A DNA stretch of 64,000 nt from Ectobius pallidus (GCA_964059195.1 CAXKWD010000005.1:46639825-46703824), one strand, 5' to 3'. Shown: positions 51,063-62,499, counted from the stretch's first letter. Made by a program: numbers and translations. Notes: generated by a model from the letters alone, not told the origin.

Positions 51063-51809
51063 TATTCAGCTAGCCCAGAATTCCTGTTTGTTGAAATCCT
51101 TGCCAGCATGCAGAAATGTCTAATCTGCTTAATTTACAAGCCCCCTAAAAGGGGTCATCTTTCTAATCTAGAAGATGCTCTAATTAATTTAATTACGAAC
51201 TATGAACACGTTGTCCTTATGGGTGATCTCAACATCAATCTCCTTATTACAAATTCGACGCTTACCACACAACTAACCACTACGTTTCAATCTTGCAACA
51301 TGACTATCTTACCTCTTCTACCGAATCATCATACTAACACTTCTGAGACCTTACTGGATTTAATCGTGACTACTCAACCACAAAGAGTATTAAGACATGG
51401 TCAGTTGCCGGTTCCTAGTATCTCAGCCCATGACCTAATTTACATAGAATATGCACTTCAATGCCCTAAACGCCCATCTAAATTAATATCATATAGAAGC
51501 TTAAAAAACATAGACGACAACCAACTGACTGAAGACGCTAATTGGCACATAATTTGGCAATTTGGCATTTACGTTTTGTTGACGAAAAGTTATAAGCTTT
51601 TAATTATACGATACTCCAGTTATATGACAGACATGCACCACTAAAGACTAGATGAATTACACGACCTTCTGCCCCTAGGTTATCTTCGACCATACGAGAA
51701 CATATGGCTCGCCATGATGCGGCCTACCGTACTTTTCGACGCAATAAAACCGAGGAAAATTGGACAAACTATAAACAGTTAAGAAACAAAACTAGCAAAA
51801 TAAATATAT
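51063..51809 (+). mobile_element. LINE endonuclease remnant
   Basis: An unusually long open frame for this window (178 residues, 51108-51644) encodes an exonuclease-endonuclease-phosphatase domain: LIYKPPKRG, then VVLMGDLNIN with the metal-binding Asp-x-Asn, ETLLDLIVT, and SAHDLIYIEY with the C-terminal His. It continues in another frame to 51809 (LYDRHAPLKT, AYRTFRRNKTEENW, YKQLRNKTSK), the linker that precedes RT in Jockey/CR1-like LINEs. It stops abruptly where the repeat at 51810 begins, and no RT follows. A dead 3'-truncated or interrupted copy. Confidence 0.85.
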
Positions 51810-52118
51810 CGTACAAATAGTTCTTATCGTAAATTAATACCAGATAGATTTGCTATGCAGTTATAATGGCTCGCTTAATAAAATGGAATATCAGATTCCA
51901 ATTAAATAATGTTGGAAATTAGTTAAAGTATCCACTATTAGTTTCTCGACAAAATTGTTTAAGTTAATTCAACTATGACTGGCAAAAGTTCTAAGTTCGA
52001 TAAATTATACTGGAGAAAATTTATAAGTTCAATAAATTATTCTCGCGAAAATTTCTAAGTGTAATATATTATTGACTCGGTGATCCTAGGCGCGTGCCGC
52101 TAGACGTGTTGAAGTACA

Positions 52119-52258
52119 AGGCCCGATGCCGTGAGACAGAAAGCGATGTGCACGGCTCACTGTCGTGATACAGAATTATGATGTGCTCGGCCCAATGCCG
52201 CGGTAGAGAATTGTTGTACACAGCGCGATGCCGTGAGACAGAATGAATATCTTGCACA
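52119..52258. repeat. Four-unit ~35 bp tandem repeat (within repeat A)
   Basis: Units of the form (c)GGCCCGATGCCGTGAGACAG plus about 15 bp, with substitutions between units. The same array occurs in repeat B at 55501-55640. In minus-strand frames it produces a repeating SRHRAVY/PRHWAEH pattern, which is a by-product and not a protein. Confidence 0.85.
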
Positions 52259-52819
52259 CTTCAATAAATAGCATCGACTGCCGAGAAATACTATATGATC
52301 CCCTCCACTAATTGTCATTGGTGGATCCTTGTCACCTGACCTTAAAACTTACATTTAATTTCGCGATCTTCATTACCAATCGCGAATTATACTAAACTCC
52401 AAAATCTCCAACTTTCCAGATTTTTCCCAAGATGAGAATCTTTTGTAATACCCTTACTGATAAAATCTACTTCTTATTCATCGCAGGCCATTATACTGTA
52501 GAGGTATTAGAAGTCAAACCTTAGGAACAAAAGACTTACCTCAAAAATAGACCAGTGTACCAGCGTTGTATAGATAAGGACCCTGTAACAATACACAGTA
52601 TATGCCTGGGCTTGTAATTTCCAGCTTTCTTTTGCTGGGAGAGATACCTGCACATTGGAAATCCCAGCGTGCCTGGCTTTTCCCAGCCACTGTCTGCTAT
52701 TACTAATATGCATTAATTAATCAAAGTTTATTTATTTCTTAATGTTAATATTCTTAATAAAATGAATGTTATTACTGTTTATTTTATAATGAGCTGAATC
52801 TTTTGATACTAAACACTAA

Positions 52820-53508
52820 GGCCCGGTATTATAAACAAAGTTGATCTTTAGATTAAGTTAAACCTAATCTTAAGATTAACTCTAGCTGCCGTTTTATAAT
52901 GTTCTGGTTAAGTTAAACCGTAGTGCAATGGTGTTGGTAGTCCTGTTGGCTGAGAAAAGAAGACGAATTGGCCTTGGAAATAAAAGAAAAACAATAATAT
53001 CTGCTAATTCGCTTGTATTTGTTTGTTTGTATGAAGAGGTATTGGAGCTAGAAATTTTATTATTAAAGAAATGGTTAAATCAAAATTGAACTCAGTTTTG
53101 TTCAGTGTAAGTTTATTTCAATCACAGCTAAAATAAATAGCTATTCATTGCTCATAAAAATGATGTGGTATCAGCATTTGTCTCACAATACAACGTTCTA
53201 TGTTTAGGCCTGTATTAAAATACATTCCTTTTCGGAAAGTAAACAAATATAATTACTTTAAGTTTAGTCTCATCTTCTCATAGCATGTTGTATCCGAAAT
53301 CGAATTTGTTGATACTGTCTTATCGTGTTTTTATAGTCATTTTCATTAAATAATTATTACGTCTTAAACTGCAGATTAAACGGTAGAAAAGGTCCAGTTA
53401 GGGTAAACTTAAGATTAACTTGTAGTTATCGTTTATAAAACGCAAAAATCTGAAAAACCAAAGTTTAAACTAAAACTAAAGGTTAAACCATGATTATAAT
53501 ACCGGCCC
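52820..53508. mobile_element. 689 bp PIF/Harbinger-like MITE with TAA target duplication
   Basis: The left end GGCCCGGTATTATAA and right end in reverse GGGCCGGTATTATAA form inverted termini. TAA flanks both sides (52817-52819 and 53509-53511). Repeat B has the uninterrupted site ACACTAAGTATG at the homologous place (about 56200), so the borders are defined by an empty allele-like paralogue. No coding capacity. TWA duplications and GGGCC-type ends suit PIF/Harbinger. Confidence 0.9.
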
Positions 53509-53998
53509 TAAGTATGTATTACCAGTTATTAGTTATATAAAAGTCGAATAAAATTATGAAGTTAGTAATTGTGTTAATTACTCTCACTAATCTAATGCCG
53601 GGCTGCTTGGACTGCCTTACATGCCCCAGTAAATTTAGACAATATTCATAGCATATGACAGATTTATGGGCTAAATATACTGCCTCTCTCCGAAACTGAC
53701 ACATACAAGATCCTTGTGTGGCAACTCTTAATATTAAGTTTTCATTTATTTTATCTTGGCCTGAGACTTCACCTTACATTTGATTCCACATTTACAGAAT
53801 AACTATCCTATCCACATTCATATTTCATACTTCTTGAAGTGATATATGCGTTGCATTATGAATTTTACCACACGTAAAATTTTCCTTTCCATCTCCATGA
53901 TTTTCACTGTAGATATTAACGCTACACTGAAGGTGTTGAAACTCTAAACCATATATTAAAATAAGAACTACCACAATTTCACTGATAATTATATATAT

Positions 53999-54249
53999 TC
54001 AAGACCGGGGAAATGTCGCCCCCTGAGTTCTTGATAAAAACACTACAATTTCTAACTACATTTGCATATAATGGTCTCAAGACCGGAGAAAGGTCTCCCC
54101 CTGAGTTCTTGATAAAAACACACTAAAATTTCAAACTACATTTGCATATAATGGTATCAAGACCGGAGAAAGGTCGCCCCCTGAGTTCCTGATAAAAACA
54201 TACTAAAATTTCTAACTACATTTGCATATAATGGTCTCAAGACCCCCCC
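53999..54249 (+). repeat. Minisatellite, about 80 bp unit, three copies
   Basis: Three consecutive units start CAAGACCGG(A/G)(G/A)AAA and include CCCCCTGAGTTC(T/C)TGAT and CATTTGCATATAATGGT. A fourth unit breaks off after CAAGAC into a C-run. Unit differences are few. Confidence 0.95.
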
Positions 54250-54700
54250 CCTGTAATTCTTCATCACTTAATTGCTCTACACTATTGTTAGTTGCCACAC
54301 TTATTTCATTATTACTAGTAATAGCCCTATCTCTTTCTACCCCAGTTAGCAGATCGTGCCCCTCTCCACAGTCGTAGGTCTCCATCTCAAAAGTATACCG
54401 TCTGCTCCTAAGCCACATACACAAATACCCAAAGCACTGGTACACTGTCTATAATCTATCTTACCTGTGGTTTCTGACGATCAACATATAAGACATTTTA
54501 CATATACCCTTTACAAATTGAATTTACTTTTATGCCTGAATGAAATTTAAATTTATTATTTAATTACTGAAGTTACTTTCATGAGTTTCAGTTTATATTT
54601 AAAATGATTTATTTTGAGTGTCAAGTTTTAATTTAAAAATAACCGGCTTTTTTTGTTAAAAAAGAAATTACTTAAATAATAATCTGAAACTCTTTATATA
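54250..54700. other. Sequence between the direct repeats, no gene recognised
   Basis: The minus-strand frame at 54212-54445 (77 residues) has no family motif and overlaps the minisatellite. Confidence 0.4.
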
Positions 54701-54708
54701 TAAATTTC

Positions 54709-54990
54709 TTATCTGTGGTTGATTTGCTGCTGATGGCTTCTGCGGTGATTTCTGTGATGAGTTCCAGGATCGATGTACCACGTATTTACTCTTGAGGTCC
54801 AAATCGGTGCCTTTACGGTTGAAGTTCCCTGATGTTCTGCGTTGTCTTCCTCTCGTTCTGGGCGTTGATTTTTAAAGTTGACTTCTCTGAAGTTTAGCTT
54901 TCCTCGAGCCACACAGTTGGGTCAGCCATATGTAGCGGGTCCTCACTTCGATGTTGGGCGTCTTGTATAGACCACTTGGTTTATATTAAA
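54709..54990 (-). mobile_element. Possible LTR-retrotransposon leader/LTR junction
   Basis: Read on the minus strand, GACGCCCAACATCGAAGTGA, a GGACCCGCTACA end and then TATGGCTGACCCAAC resemble the 3' end of an LTR followed by a short leader. An open frame follows (MARGKLNFREVNFKNQ...). The ACGCCCAAC word is common in Gypsy-type ends. No gag or pol domain was found and no matching second end, so this is tentative. Confidence 0.3.
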
Positions 54991-55190
54991 TTTATATTTT
55001 CGAAGTTGCTGCGATCCACTCCAGCTAGAACTATCGGTCTCTGAACATTTGACTCTATTCTCAGGGCAGAGAGTGATGATCAAAATGATATTACTTGTTC
55101 TTTGAAATAATATCTGCATAATCTAGATGTAGTCATTATTTATTGCAAATAATTAAAATTGTCCAATAAGATGATCAGTTTACAATTACT

Positions 55191-56310
55191 CGTACAAATA
55201 GCTCTTATCGTAAATTAATACCAGATAGATTTGCTATGTAGTTATAATGGCTTGCTTAATAAAATGGGATATCAGATTCCAATTAAATAATGTTAGATAA
55301 TAAGTTAAAGTATCCACTATTAGTTTCTCGACAAAATTGTTTAAGTTAATTCAACTATGACTTGCAAAAATTCTAAGTTCGATAAATTATACTGGAGAAA
55401 ATTTATAAGTTCAATAAATTATTCTCGCGAAAATTTCTAAGTGTAATATATTATTGACTCGGTGATCCTAGGCGCGTGCCGCTAGACGAGTTGAAGTACA
55501 CGGCCCGATGCCGTGAGACAGAAAGCGATGTGCACGGCTCACTGCCGTGATACAGAATCATGATGTGCTCGGCCCAATGCCGCGGTAGAGAATTTGTTGT
55601 ACACAGCGCGATGCCGTGAGACAGAATGAATATCTTGCACACTTCAATAAATAGCATCGACTGCCGAGAAATACTATATGATCCCCTCCACTAATTGTCA
55701 TTGGTGGATCCTTGTCACCTGACCTTAAAACTTACATTTAATTTCGCGATCTTCATTACCAATCGCGAATTATACTAAACTCCAAAATCTCCAACTTTCC
55801 AGATTTTCACCAAGATGAGAATCTTTTGTAATACCCCTTACTGATAAAATCTACTTCTTATTCATCGCAGGCCATTATAACTGTAGAGGTATTCGAAGTC
55901 AAACCTTAGGAACAAAAGACTTACTTCAAAAATAGACCAGTGTACCAGCGTTGTATAGATAAGGACCCTGTAACAATACACAGTATATAACTGGGCTTGT
56001 AATTTCCAGCTTTCTTGCTGTGAGAGATACCTCCGCATTGGAAATCCCAGCGTGCCTGGCTTTTCTCAGCCACTGGCTGCTATTACTAATATGCATTATT
56101 TAATCAAAGTTTATTTATTTCTTAATGTCAATATTCTTAATAAAATTAATGTTATTACTGTTTATTTTATAATGAGCTGAATCTTTTGATACTAAACACT
56201 AAGTATGTATTACCAGTTATTAGTTATATAAAAGTCGAATAAAATTATGAAGTTAAGAATTGTGTTAATTACTCTCATTAAACTAATGCCGGGCTGCTTG
56301 CACCGCCTTA
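55191..56310. repeat. Direct repeat B (1.1 kb, uninterrupted)
   Basis: Counterpart of 51810-53622 without the MITE. It differs by scattered substitutions and a small deletion near 56305 relative to A. It includes the four-unit array at 55501-55640. It lies 1.57 kb downstream of A in the same orientation. Confidence 0.8.
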
Positions 56311-56472
56311 AATTTAGTCACGGGAAGATATTGTTAAATCAGAAAGCAACGAAATATGAGATTCCAAAGGAACTTTTTCTAAGGCACTATCATGGTGAAG
56401 TCAGGAGAGGTTATAGGCGACATGCTCAGTCATCTATCAACGGGAGGGAAACTGCATTGTAATGTTGAGTTA

Positions 56473-57923
56473 CACTTGTGTCCAAAATTAAAGCAACAAA
56501 CAGAAATTTCACCTTTGGTGGTTTATTTCGCCACAAAACAGTATAAACTGGTGATAGTAACGTATAAACAATAAGAGGAATAAAGGAAGTAAACTATTGC
56601 AACATTTGTGCATACCAGTAAAACAAAACGCCCTGTTTTTTTTGCACACGTAATGACTTTCACACATATTCACACAACGGGTTAATGTGCTCAGTATTTG
56701 GTGTGACCACCTCTGCCAGCAATACAGGCCTCACAACGGCGTGGTATGCTGTGAATAATGTCATCAATCTCATTTTGATGCAATAACGCCCATTCTTCCT
56801 GCAGAACAGCTCAGGAGGACTCGAGTGTGGTTGGTGGATGTTTACGTGAAGCAAGTCGTCTCCCTAGTGCATCCCAGACATGCTCTATAGGATTCAAATC
56901 GGGAGAGCGAGCAGGCCTATCCTCAGTTTCCAGGAAAACATCCCCCACCTCTGCTCTATGAGGCCTAGCTTCATCATCCATCAGTGCGAAGACTGGGCTC
57001 ACAACACTTCGAAACAACCGCACATGAGGTGCCAAGATCTCGTCACGATACCTGACAGCAGTTAAACATTGCCGATTAACTTCATGAAGATGTGTTCGGA
57101 GAGTCAACAGAATTCCTGACCACACCATTATTGATCCACCTCCATATCGGTGTCTTTCCACAATGTTTGCGTCCCGAAATCGTGTTCCAGGTTCTCTCCA
57201 AATGCGAATCCGTGGAGAATCATTTTCAAGACAAAATCTGGACTCATCTGTAAAGAGAACATTGGTCCACTGTTCGACCGTCCAGTTGGCATGTTGATGG
57301 CTTCACTCTAGACGTACTCTTCTGTTAATACACGTCAGGGGTACACATACAGCAGGTGTCCGACAATAAAGGCCTCTCTGCCGAAGCCTTCTGTACACTG
57401 TTTGGCTCGACAAAAATGTTCCAGTGGATGCTGTGAGGTCAGATGCCAGTTGTCGTGCAGTACTACGGTGGTACCGGCGTGCCCTTATAGCCAGATAATG
57501 GTCCTCTCTTTCTGATATCACTCTTGGTCGTCCTTGCCCTGGACTCTGCAAACTGTTGCCACATACGAGAAACAACAGAACGATTCACATTAAGCCATCT
57601 GGCAATATCAGCTTGAGACTGTCCTGCTTCCATTCTTCCTATGACCCTCCACCGAAGAGAATCTTCTAGGCGTCTTCTCTGTGCCATCCTGTACCTGCAG
57701 TAACTGTTTACACAGCAAACGTTGATATTGGATTAAGCAACAGACACTGCCCTTTTGATTGGTGAACTGACGTCATCGTTCGCATGTTTGTAAGATGACA
57801 TGAATGCCATCTTCAGTTCAGAACACGACTGTATGGACATAGCTTTACATTTTATATGAATATCTCGTATAGTGGACACAGGAAGGAGAAATATCAGTTT
57901 GTTGCTTTAATTTTGGACACTAG
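56473..57923 (-). mobile_element. Tc1-family transposon, 1.45 kb
   Basis: Inverted termini share GTGTCCAAAATTAAAGCAAC and continue imperfectly (ACAAAC(A/T)GA(A/T)ATTTC). A TA dinucleotide flanks each side (56471-56472 and 57924-57925), the expected Tc1/mariner target duplication. The two ends differ by a 2 bp indel at the very tip. It encloses one broken transposase gene on the minus strand. Confidence 0.92.
56691..57687 (-). pseudogene. Tc1 transposase, broken
   Basis: This would cut and paste the element by a DDE mechanism. From the minus-strand start at 57687, an N-terminal helix-turn-helix (GRMEAGQSQADIARWLNVNR) is followed by a second DNA-binding region (RRYHRSTARQLASDL), then FTDESRF with the first catalytic Asp (57246-57248), GGGSIMVWSGI, the second Asp (56973-56975) before EARPH, and SPDLNPIEHVWD with the catalytic Glu. 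Lesions are a frameshift near 57535 and in-frame stops at 57303-57305 and 56811-56813. The gap between the second Asp and the Glu is 29 residues instead of the family's 34, a five-residue deletion. The total span fits a protein of about 330 residues. It is inactive. Confidence 0.92.
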
Positions 57924-57925
57924 TA

Positions 57926-58853
57926 CATTTGAATATAAGGCTTGGTGTGATTTAGCAACGCCAAGAGCGATTTCAGCAACAGTTTTCTAAAATCACCAAT
58001 GACAAATCCTTACGAATTTTTTTAAAGTATTTCTTAATTTCTAAATTTAAAGAGAAATACATAAGAAGATTTAGTTCACGAAGTTAAGATGAAGTTTGTC
58101 TAAAAACTCGTGCGATATAGGCAACCTTACCCTAGTATGTTAAAATCCAATAGCGGGTAAAATCCAATATCAACTCCCACATACTGTATTTTAACACGAG
58201 ATTGTATTAATAAAAAGAGTAGAAACACATGGATATCAACCCATAGGCCAATTATTATCGGGAGTGAGGATGTCTTCACGTGTGATTTAATCCAAACCGG
58301 CGATTTAACTTCTTTCATAGTACGAAGTGGCGAAAAGTAGCGCTATTTCTGCCCTATTGACTGTAGAAGATCGGAGCAGAAGCGCATGATTGGACATTGC
58401 CTGAGTGACGTCCAACATAAGAAAACGGGCGAGATTAAATATAGCACATAACGAAACGCGCGCATTCGATGCTGTTGCAGTAATATCGCTGTTCCAAACA
58501 TAACTTAATTTGTGACTAACACTACCGCAACGGCCATTGCACTGTTGCAACGAGCATAGTTTCTTATCCAGGTTCGGTTGAGAACAAATTCATCGTGCTT
58601 CCTGTGCGAAGCAGCCATACCGCGACGATGGGAGAGTTGTTATTGGACTTTGCTTAATTGCGTAGTAAGTCCAAAGAAATTAAAATGTTTTAAAACAGTA
58701 TACTAGTGAGAAATATGACTAGTGAAACAAGGAGTAATCTGATTAATATGTGACGTATATATAAGACATTTTTGCTTTGTATTTTGATTTTGACGGATCG
58801 CATTTGTCATAATCTGTGAAGTAACTGTCTTATAATCTGTGTCATCCTGACAG
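57926..58853. other. End of the large intron, no gene recognised
   Basis: A GC-richer patch at 58320-58560 has an 81-residue minus-strand open frame without recognised motifs. It may be an unclassified repeat. The rest is AT-rich up to the exon acceptor. Confidence 0.4.
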
Positions 58854-59051
58854 GTTTCTTGAGACCAGGTGTTGGTGATAACACATTGACGAATTTTGGT
58901 CTACTTGACCAGATAGCAGCACTTCAGTGGGTTAAAGAGAACATCGAGCAATTCGGGGGAGATCCCAAGTGTGTAACTCTGATGGGTCATGGTACTGGAG
59001 CCGCCTGTGTCAACTATCTCATGGTATCTCCTGTTTCAAGAGGCATTGGCG
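58854..59051 (+). CDS. Nlg: Neuroligin internal exon (nucleophile elbow with Ser replaced by Gly)
   Basis: This is an internal exon of 198 bp between an acceptor ending CTGACAG and the donor GTAAGT. Its first two bases (GT) join the last G of the exon at 19439-19591 to give a Gly codon, so the protein runs LGILG-FLRPGVGDNTLTNFG across the splice. It encodes 65 whole residues and ends on one base, phase 1 again. Cholinesterase-family landmarks are visible: NFGLLDQIAALQWVKENI, then FGGDP, then the nucleophile elbow GHGTGAACVN. Active esterases have GxSxG at the elbow; here the serine position is glycine, as in neuroligins, so the protein should be a non-catalytic adhesion receptor. The exon ends in SPVSRGIG, just before the expected segment that starts LFxRxIxxSG, which is not seen in the remaining 4.9 kb. 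There is no frameshift or stop. Together with the first exon this is strong evidence for one gene crossing the whole transposon-rich interval. Confidence 0.94.
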
Positions 59052-61039
59052 GTAAGTGACTTCTGTCTGTTTTTTGCGTTTAACTGCAGTATTTTTTAGA
59101 TATCTCAAGTTTGGTTTTTCGGAATACAATGTATGCGACGATGTGATCCTGCAAAGTGGAGTACCAGTGATTCTTGGGGATGGTTCAAAGGCTGCAGGCG
59201 TTTTTAGATTGCTGAGGCTATCCAAAAGTATAATGCATCTTTTATATGGGCTTATGGCGTCTGAGAGTTCGTCAAAACTTAATTTTGTGAGACGCAATTT
59301 CTCTCACGTGCTGAAACATGTCGACTGCCAATGAAATAGTTACCTTGCAAATTTGCACTGAATTTAAATTGTTTTGCCAACTTTTTATTTTATTTTATAC
59401 AAATACAAGATAATTAATTGCATCCTAAAGGATGCCTTCTAATTTAAGAATAAAGTTTCATGAAGAAGAGTGTTCCACGATGACGATTAAATTGTTAAAA
59501 TGAACATTGATAAAATCCCTAACATAATGAATTATATTTCCGTAGATGCATATTTATTGGTAGACTCATAAACAGAATCATAAATGTTATACTTCGTAAG
59601 ACACTCAGTTACAAGCACATTTAACTATTTTATAGTGCTTATTTTGTTTATTCTGAAATATTAATTATTTTACTTGTTTTTTTTTTTTATTTCCAATTCA
59701 AATAGCATATTTTAAACAAAACTGTCATGTAAGTATGATTTTCACTCCTCGATGTCATTATGATTGGTACTTTTTTTATCAGCCAATAGAATTACTGAAA
59801 AATCCGGGTTGAAAAAACTATGTCACATTCTACAAAGCTTTGCGGGGTAGAAACAGATTGAAGAGGAATTCATCGACGATGAAATGTGTTGCCTTTGACA
59901 TGCGCCTGTAACGTCTTGCGACGTTGAGAGAATGTTTTCACTTCACAAATCGTTCTCTACGGACAGATGCGATAGCTTCAGACAAGAAACTCTGCGGATG
60001 ACCTTCCTTTCATACTGTAACAGCAAAGAACGAGATAAGATTTGTACAAAACTAATAAATTATTTGTTTTTTATGTAATTTTTTTGTGTGCTTATTTAAT
60101 TAAATTTTTCGTGCTTATTTCCTTGCTTATCTTACTGTTTTATTTTTATTTTTTATCTGGGCACTATTAATAACATATTTTGAAATTCCAAGATTAAATC
60201 CCCTACTAGAAATATGCTTTATTATACAAATCAAATACTCATACAGACCACCGTTTACATTATATATTCATAAAAAAATTTGCATTTGTATTCATACACT
60301 AGCTTTAGTACGCCTACATAGTCAAAATTAGTAAAGTTCGTGTAGTAAATTAGTTTTCAGCGCGGAAAATTGTAAAAAGATTTTTTTAAAGTGTAATTTA
60401 GCTGATCATTGCCCATTCCTGTTAATTTATGTATGAAAGAGGATTTCGGCAAATGAACATTTTGCCATATTCAGTCGTAAGATTAAAGTTTTAATTATTC
60501 ATCTCGGATGTGCATTATTATTCGTTGAATTGTGCATTTACTACATCTTTTTAGAAGTGTATGTCTATACAAAATGTTATTGTAAATAGGAAATTTATAT
60601 TATACAATGCTTATACCTTGTGACTTATAATAATTATACGTTTGGATTCCATTATCATCTAATAATAAAGTATTAGACTAGAAGATTGTAACTCGCTAAT
60701 TCTTTCAAAATGCAATAAAATATTTATCTAATTTCATTGATTTATGTCCTTACTTAGTTATTAATTGCAAAATTTATTTTCCTTTACAATTTTTCCTCAA
60801 ACTAGAATTCAATAGCACCATTTCTAATAAAAGAGGAGATCTACCAAAATCAATGAATTATCAGTAGTAATAGAAGGATTAAAATGAAATAATTCCTTAA
60901 TTCTAATCAATATTAAAAGATAATAGATCCAAATTTATATAACAGGTAGGCCTACAACCGGTATTGTACAATATAACCTACCTATTTTACCATAGCATTT
61001 TGTATAGGCCTGCACGTATTAAAAATATAATAAATTCAC

Positions 61040-62115
61040 TTACTTACTTACTTACTCAATGGTAATAGACAATTCGTCAGCAAGTTAAAGGATTATTATC
61101 TATTATATGGAACCCGATGATTCATTGCCGCACTTACCTGAGCCCGCCGTTCAACCCTATTATGTGCTAATTCTATCCAATCGTCCCTCGAAAATCCTAC
61201 TTCCCTTAAATCTATCCCAATATTGTCCTCCCACCTACGTCTAAGTCTTCCACGTGGTATTTTCCCTTTTGGTCTTCCAGTCAAAGGAAATTTCTACTTG
61301 GTAAGCATTCCTACTTTCGTCTTAACATAGGTTTTTTTCAGAATGAATATCTCTATATCGAAAATTTTCCTTGTTCCTTAGTTTAATGAAAGTTTCTCCC
61401 GAACTGCTGCGACTACCAAATGGTGATCGGAATCACAGTCAGCACCTTTAAAAGTTCGAACGTCGATTATACTAGACTGCCTCCTTGCATCTATTAGCAC
61501 ATGGTCGATTTGAGTAGGAGTCGTTACGTCTGGCGAGATTCATGTGTATTTATGAATATCGCGATGTAGGAATTTAATACTCTTTACGATTAAATTTCTA
61601 GCGGTGGCAAAAATCACTAGTCTAACGCCATTGTCGTTGCTGAGCAAGTGGAGACTTTCGTTCCCAGTTGTGGGCTTGAAAATACCCTCCTTTCCTATTT
61701 CGCATTGAAATCTTCTAGTTCAATTTTCATGTGATATGCCCGGAAATAATCAAATGTTCATTATATTTCCTTATAAAACTGTCCTTGTCATCATTTTGTT
61801 TATCCTCTGTTGGTGCGTGGACATTCATAACTATGATGTCACACCACCGTTCTCGTAGAATATCATAAAGTCTATCATTAATAAACTCTACTTTCTTAAT
61901 GGGTGAATTAATTCTCCCGTGTATGAAGAATCCGGTCCCTAATTGATAGTTACCATTCCCTTTCCCGTAGAAAAGGTATACGCGTCTGTCTGCATTGAAC
62001 CTTTACCCTCCCATCTAACTTCCTGTACTGCTACTACATCTAACCTGTATTTCTCTAATTCTCTAGTTACCGATTTAAGCGCCCCAGGCCTTCGTAAGCT
62101 CCTAACATTTATAAT
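61040..62115 (-). mobile_element. Internally deleted LINE: endonuclease joined to C-terminus
   Basis: From the minus-strand start near 62115: GALKSVTRELEKYRLDVVAV then QEVRW (metal-binding Glu), a CDIIVMNVHAPTEDK block at about 61850, PTQIDHVLIDARRQSSIIDV and GADCDSDHHLVV (catalytic Asp-His) near 61430. About 40-130 bp further on, 61284-61096 encodes LTGRPKGKIPRGRLRRRWED and AMNHRVP, the extreme C-terminus of the same LINE type. The whole RT is missing between them. The end shows a (CTTA)n tract at 61039-61055. Frameshifts and stops are present. Same family as 12650-13760. Confidence 0.87.
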
Positions 62116-62499
62116 AAATTCAAAATATTATAAAATAGTAATACATGAAAACGAAAATAATAAATTACATGTTTTTATCCCATCGGGACTGAGGATGGCA
62201 AAATCTTACATGTCGAAATACATCTCCAATCATAAATGAAGGGCAGCTACATTAAATTTTAATTATAAATATAGTTTTTTTCCAAATTCTGCATTAACTT
62301 TTTTCCTCTTGGCAATGCCATTCTCTACCATTGTTTAGCCTAATATAAAGAGCTCTATATGAGTATAATATTACGAAAGTGTAGAACCATGTTTAGAAAT
62401 TGCATGATGCTGAAAATGGAAAAGATTCTAATGCCTTTGAGGATAGTTTAGAAAACAAGCACCATCGCTTGAATTATCTGTGATTAATATTTCCGTATT

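Larger units (their letters stand above)
51810..53622. repeat. Direct repeat A (1.1 kb plus an inserted MITE)
   Basis: It matches 55191-56310 closely from CGTACAAATAG to ATGCCGGGCTGCTTG, apart from a 689 bp MITE and its target duplication at 52817-53511. The left edge abuts the LINE remnant. The pair could be relics of long terminal repeats or a tandem segmental duplication. Clean TG...CA ends were not found, so neither reading is settled. Confidence 0.75.
19592..58853 (+). other. 39.3 kb intron between the two neuroligin exons
   Basis: The intron is bounded by a GTGAGT donor and a CTGACAG acceptor in phase 1 (G|GT, encoding Gly). The protein reads continuously across it (GILG then FLRP), so no conserved residue is missing and no exon is required in between. 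Nearly all recognisable content is transposon-derived and in both orientations. I cannot exclude an alternative micro-exon or a nested noncoding RNA. Confidence 0.85.

Noticed and set aside
52069..52257. Frame with repeating SRHRAVY/PRHWAEH peptide
   Set aside because: By-product of the 35 bp tandem array; the frame has no independent support.
56880..57065. Plus-strand frame inside the Tc1 element
   Set aside because: Shadow of the minus-strand transposase pseudogene.
59056..59334. 92-residue open frame right after the second neuroligin exon
   Set aside because: It begins inside the donor site and its residues do not match the expected LFxRxIxxSG continuation of neuroligin.
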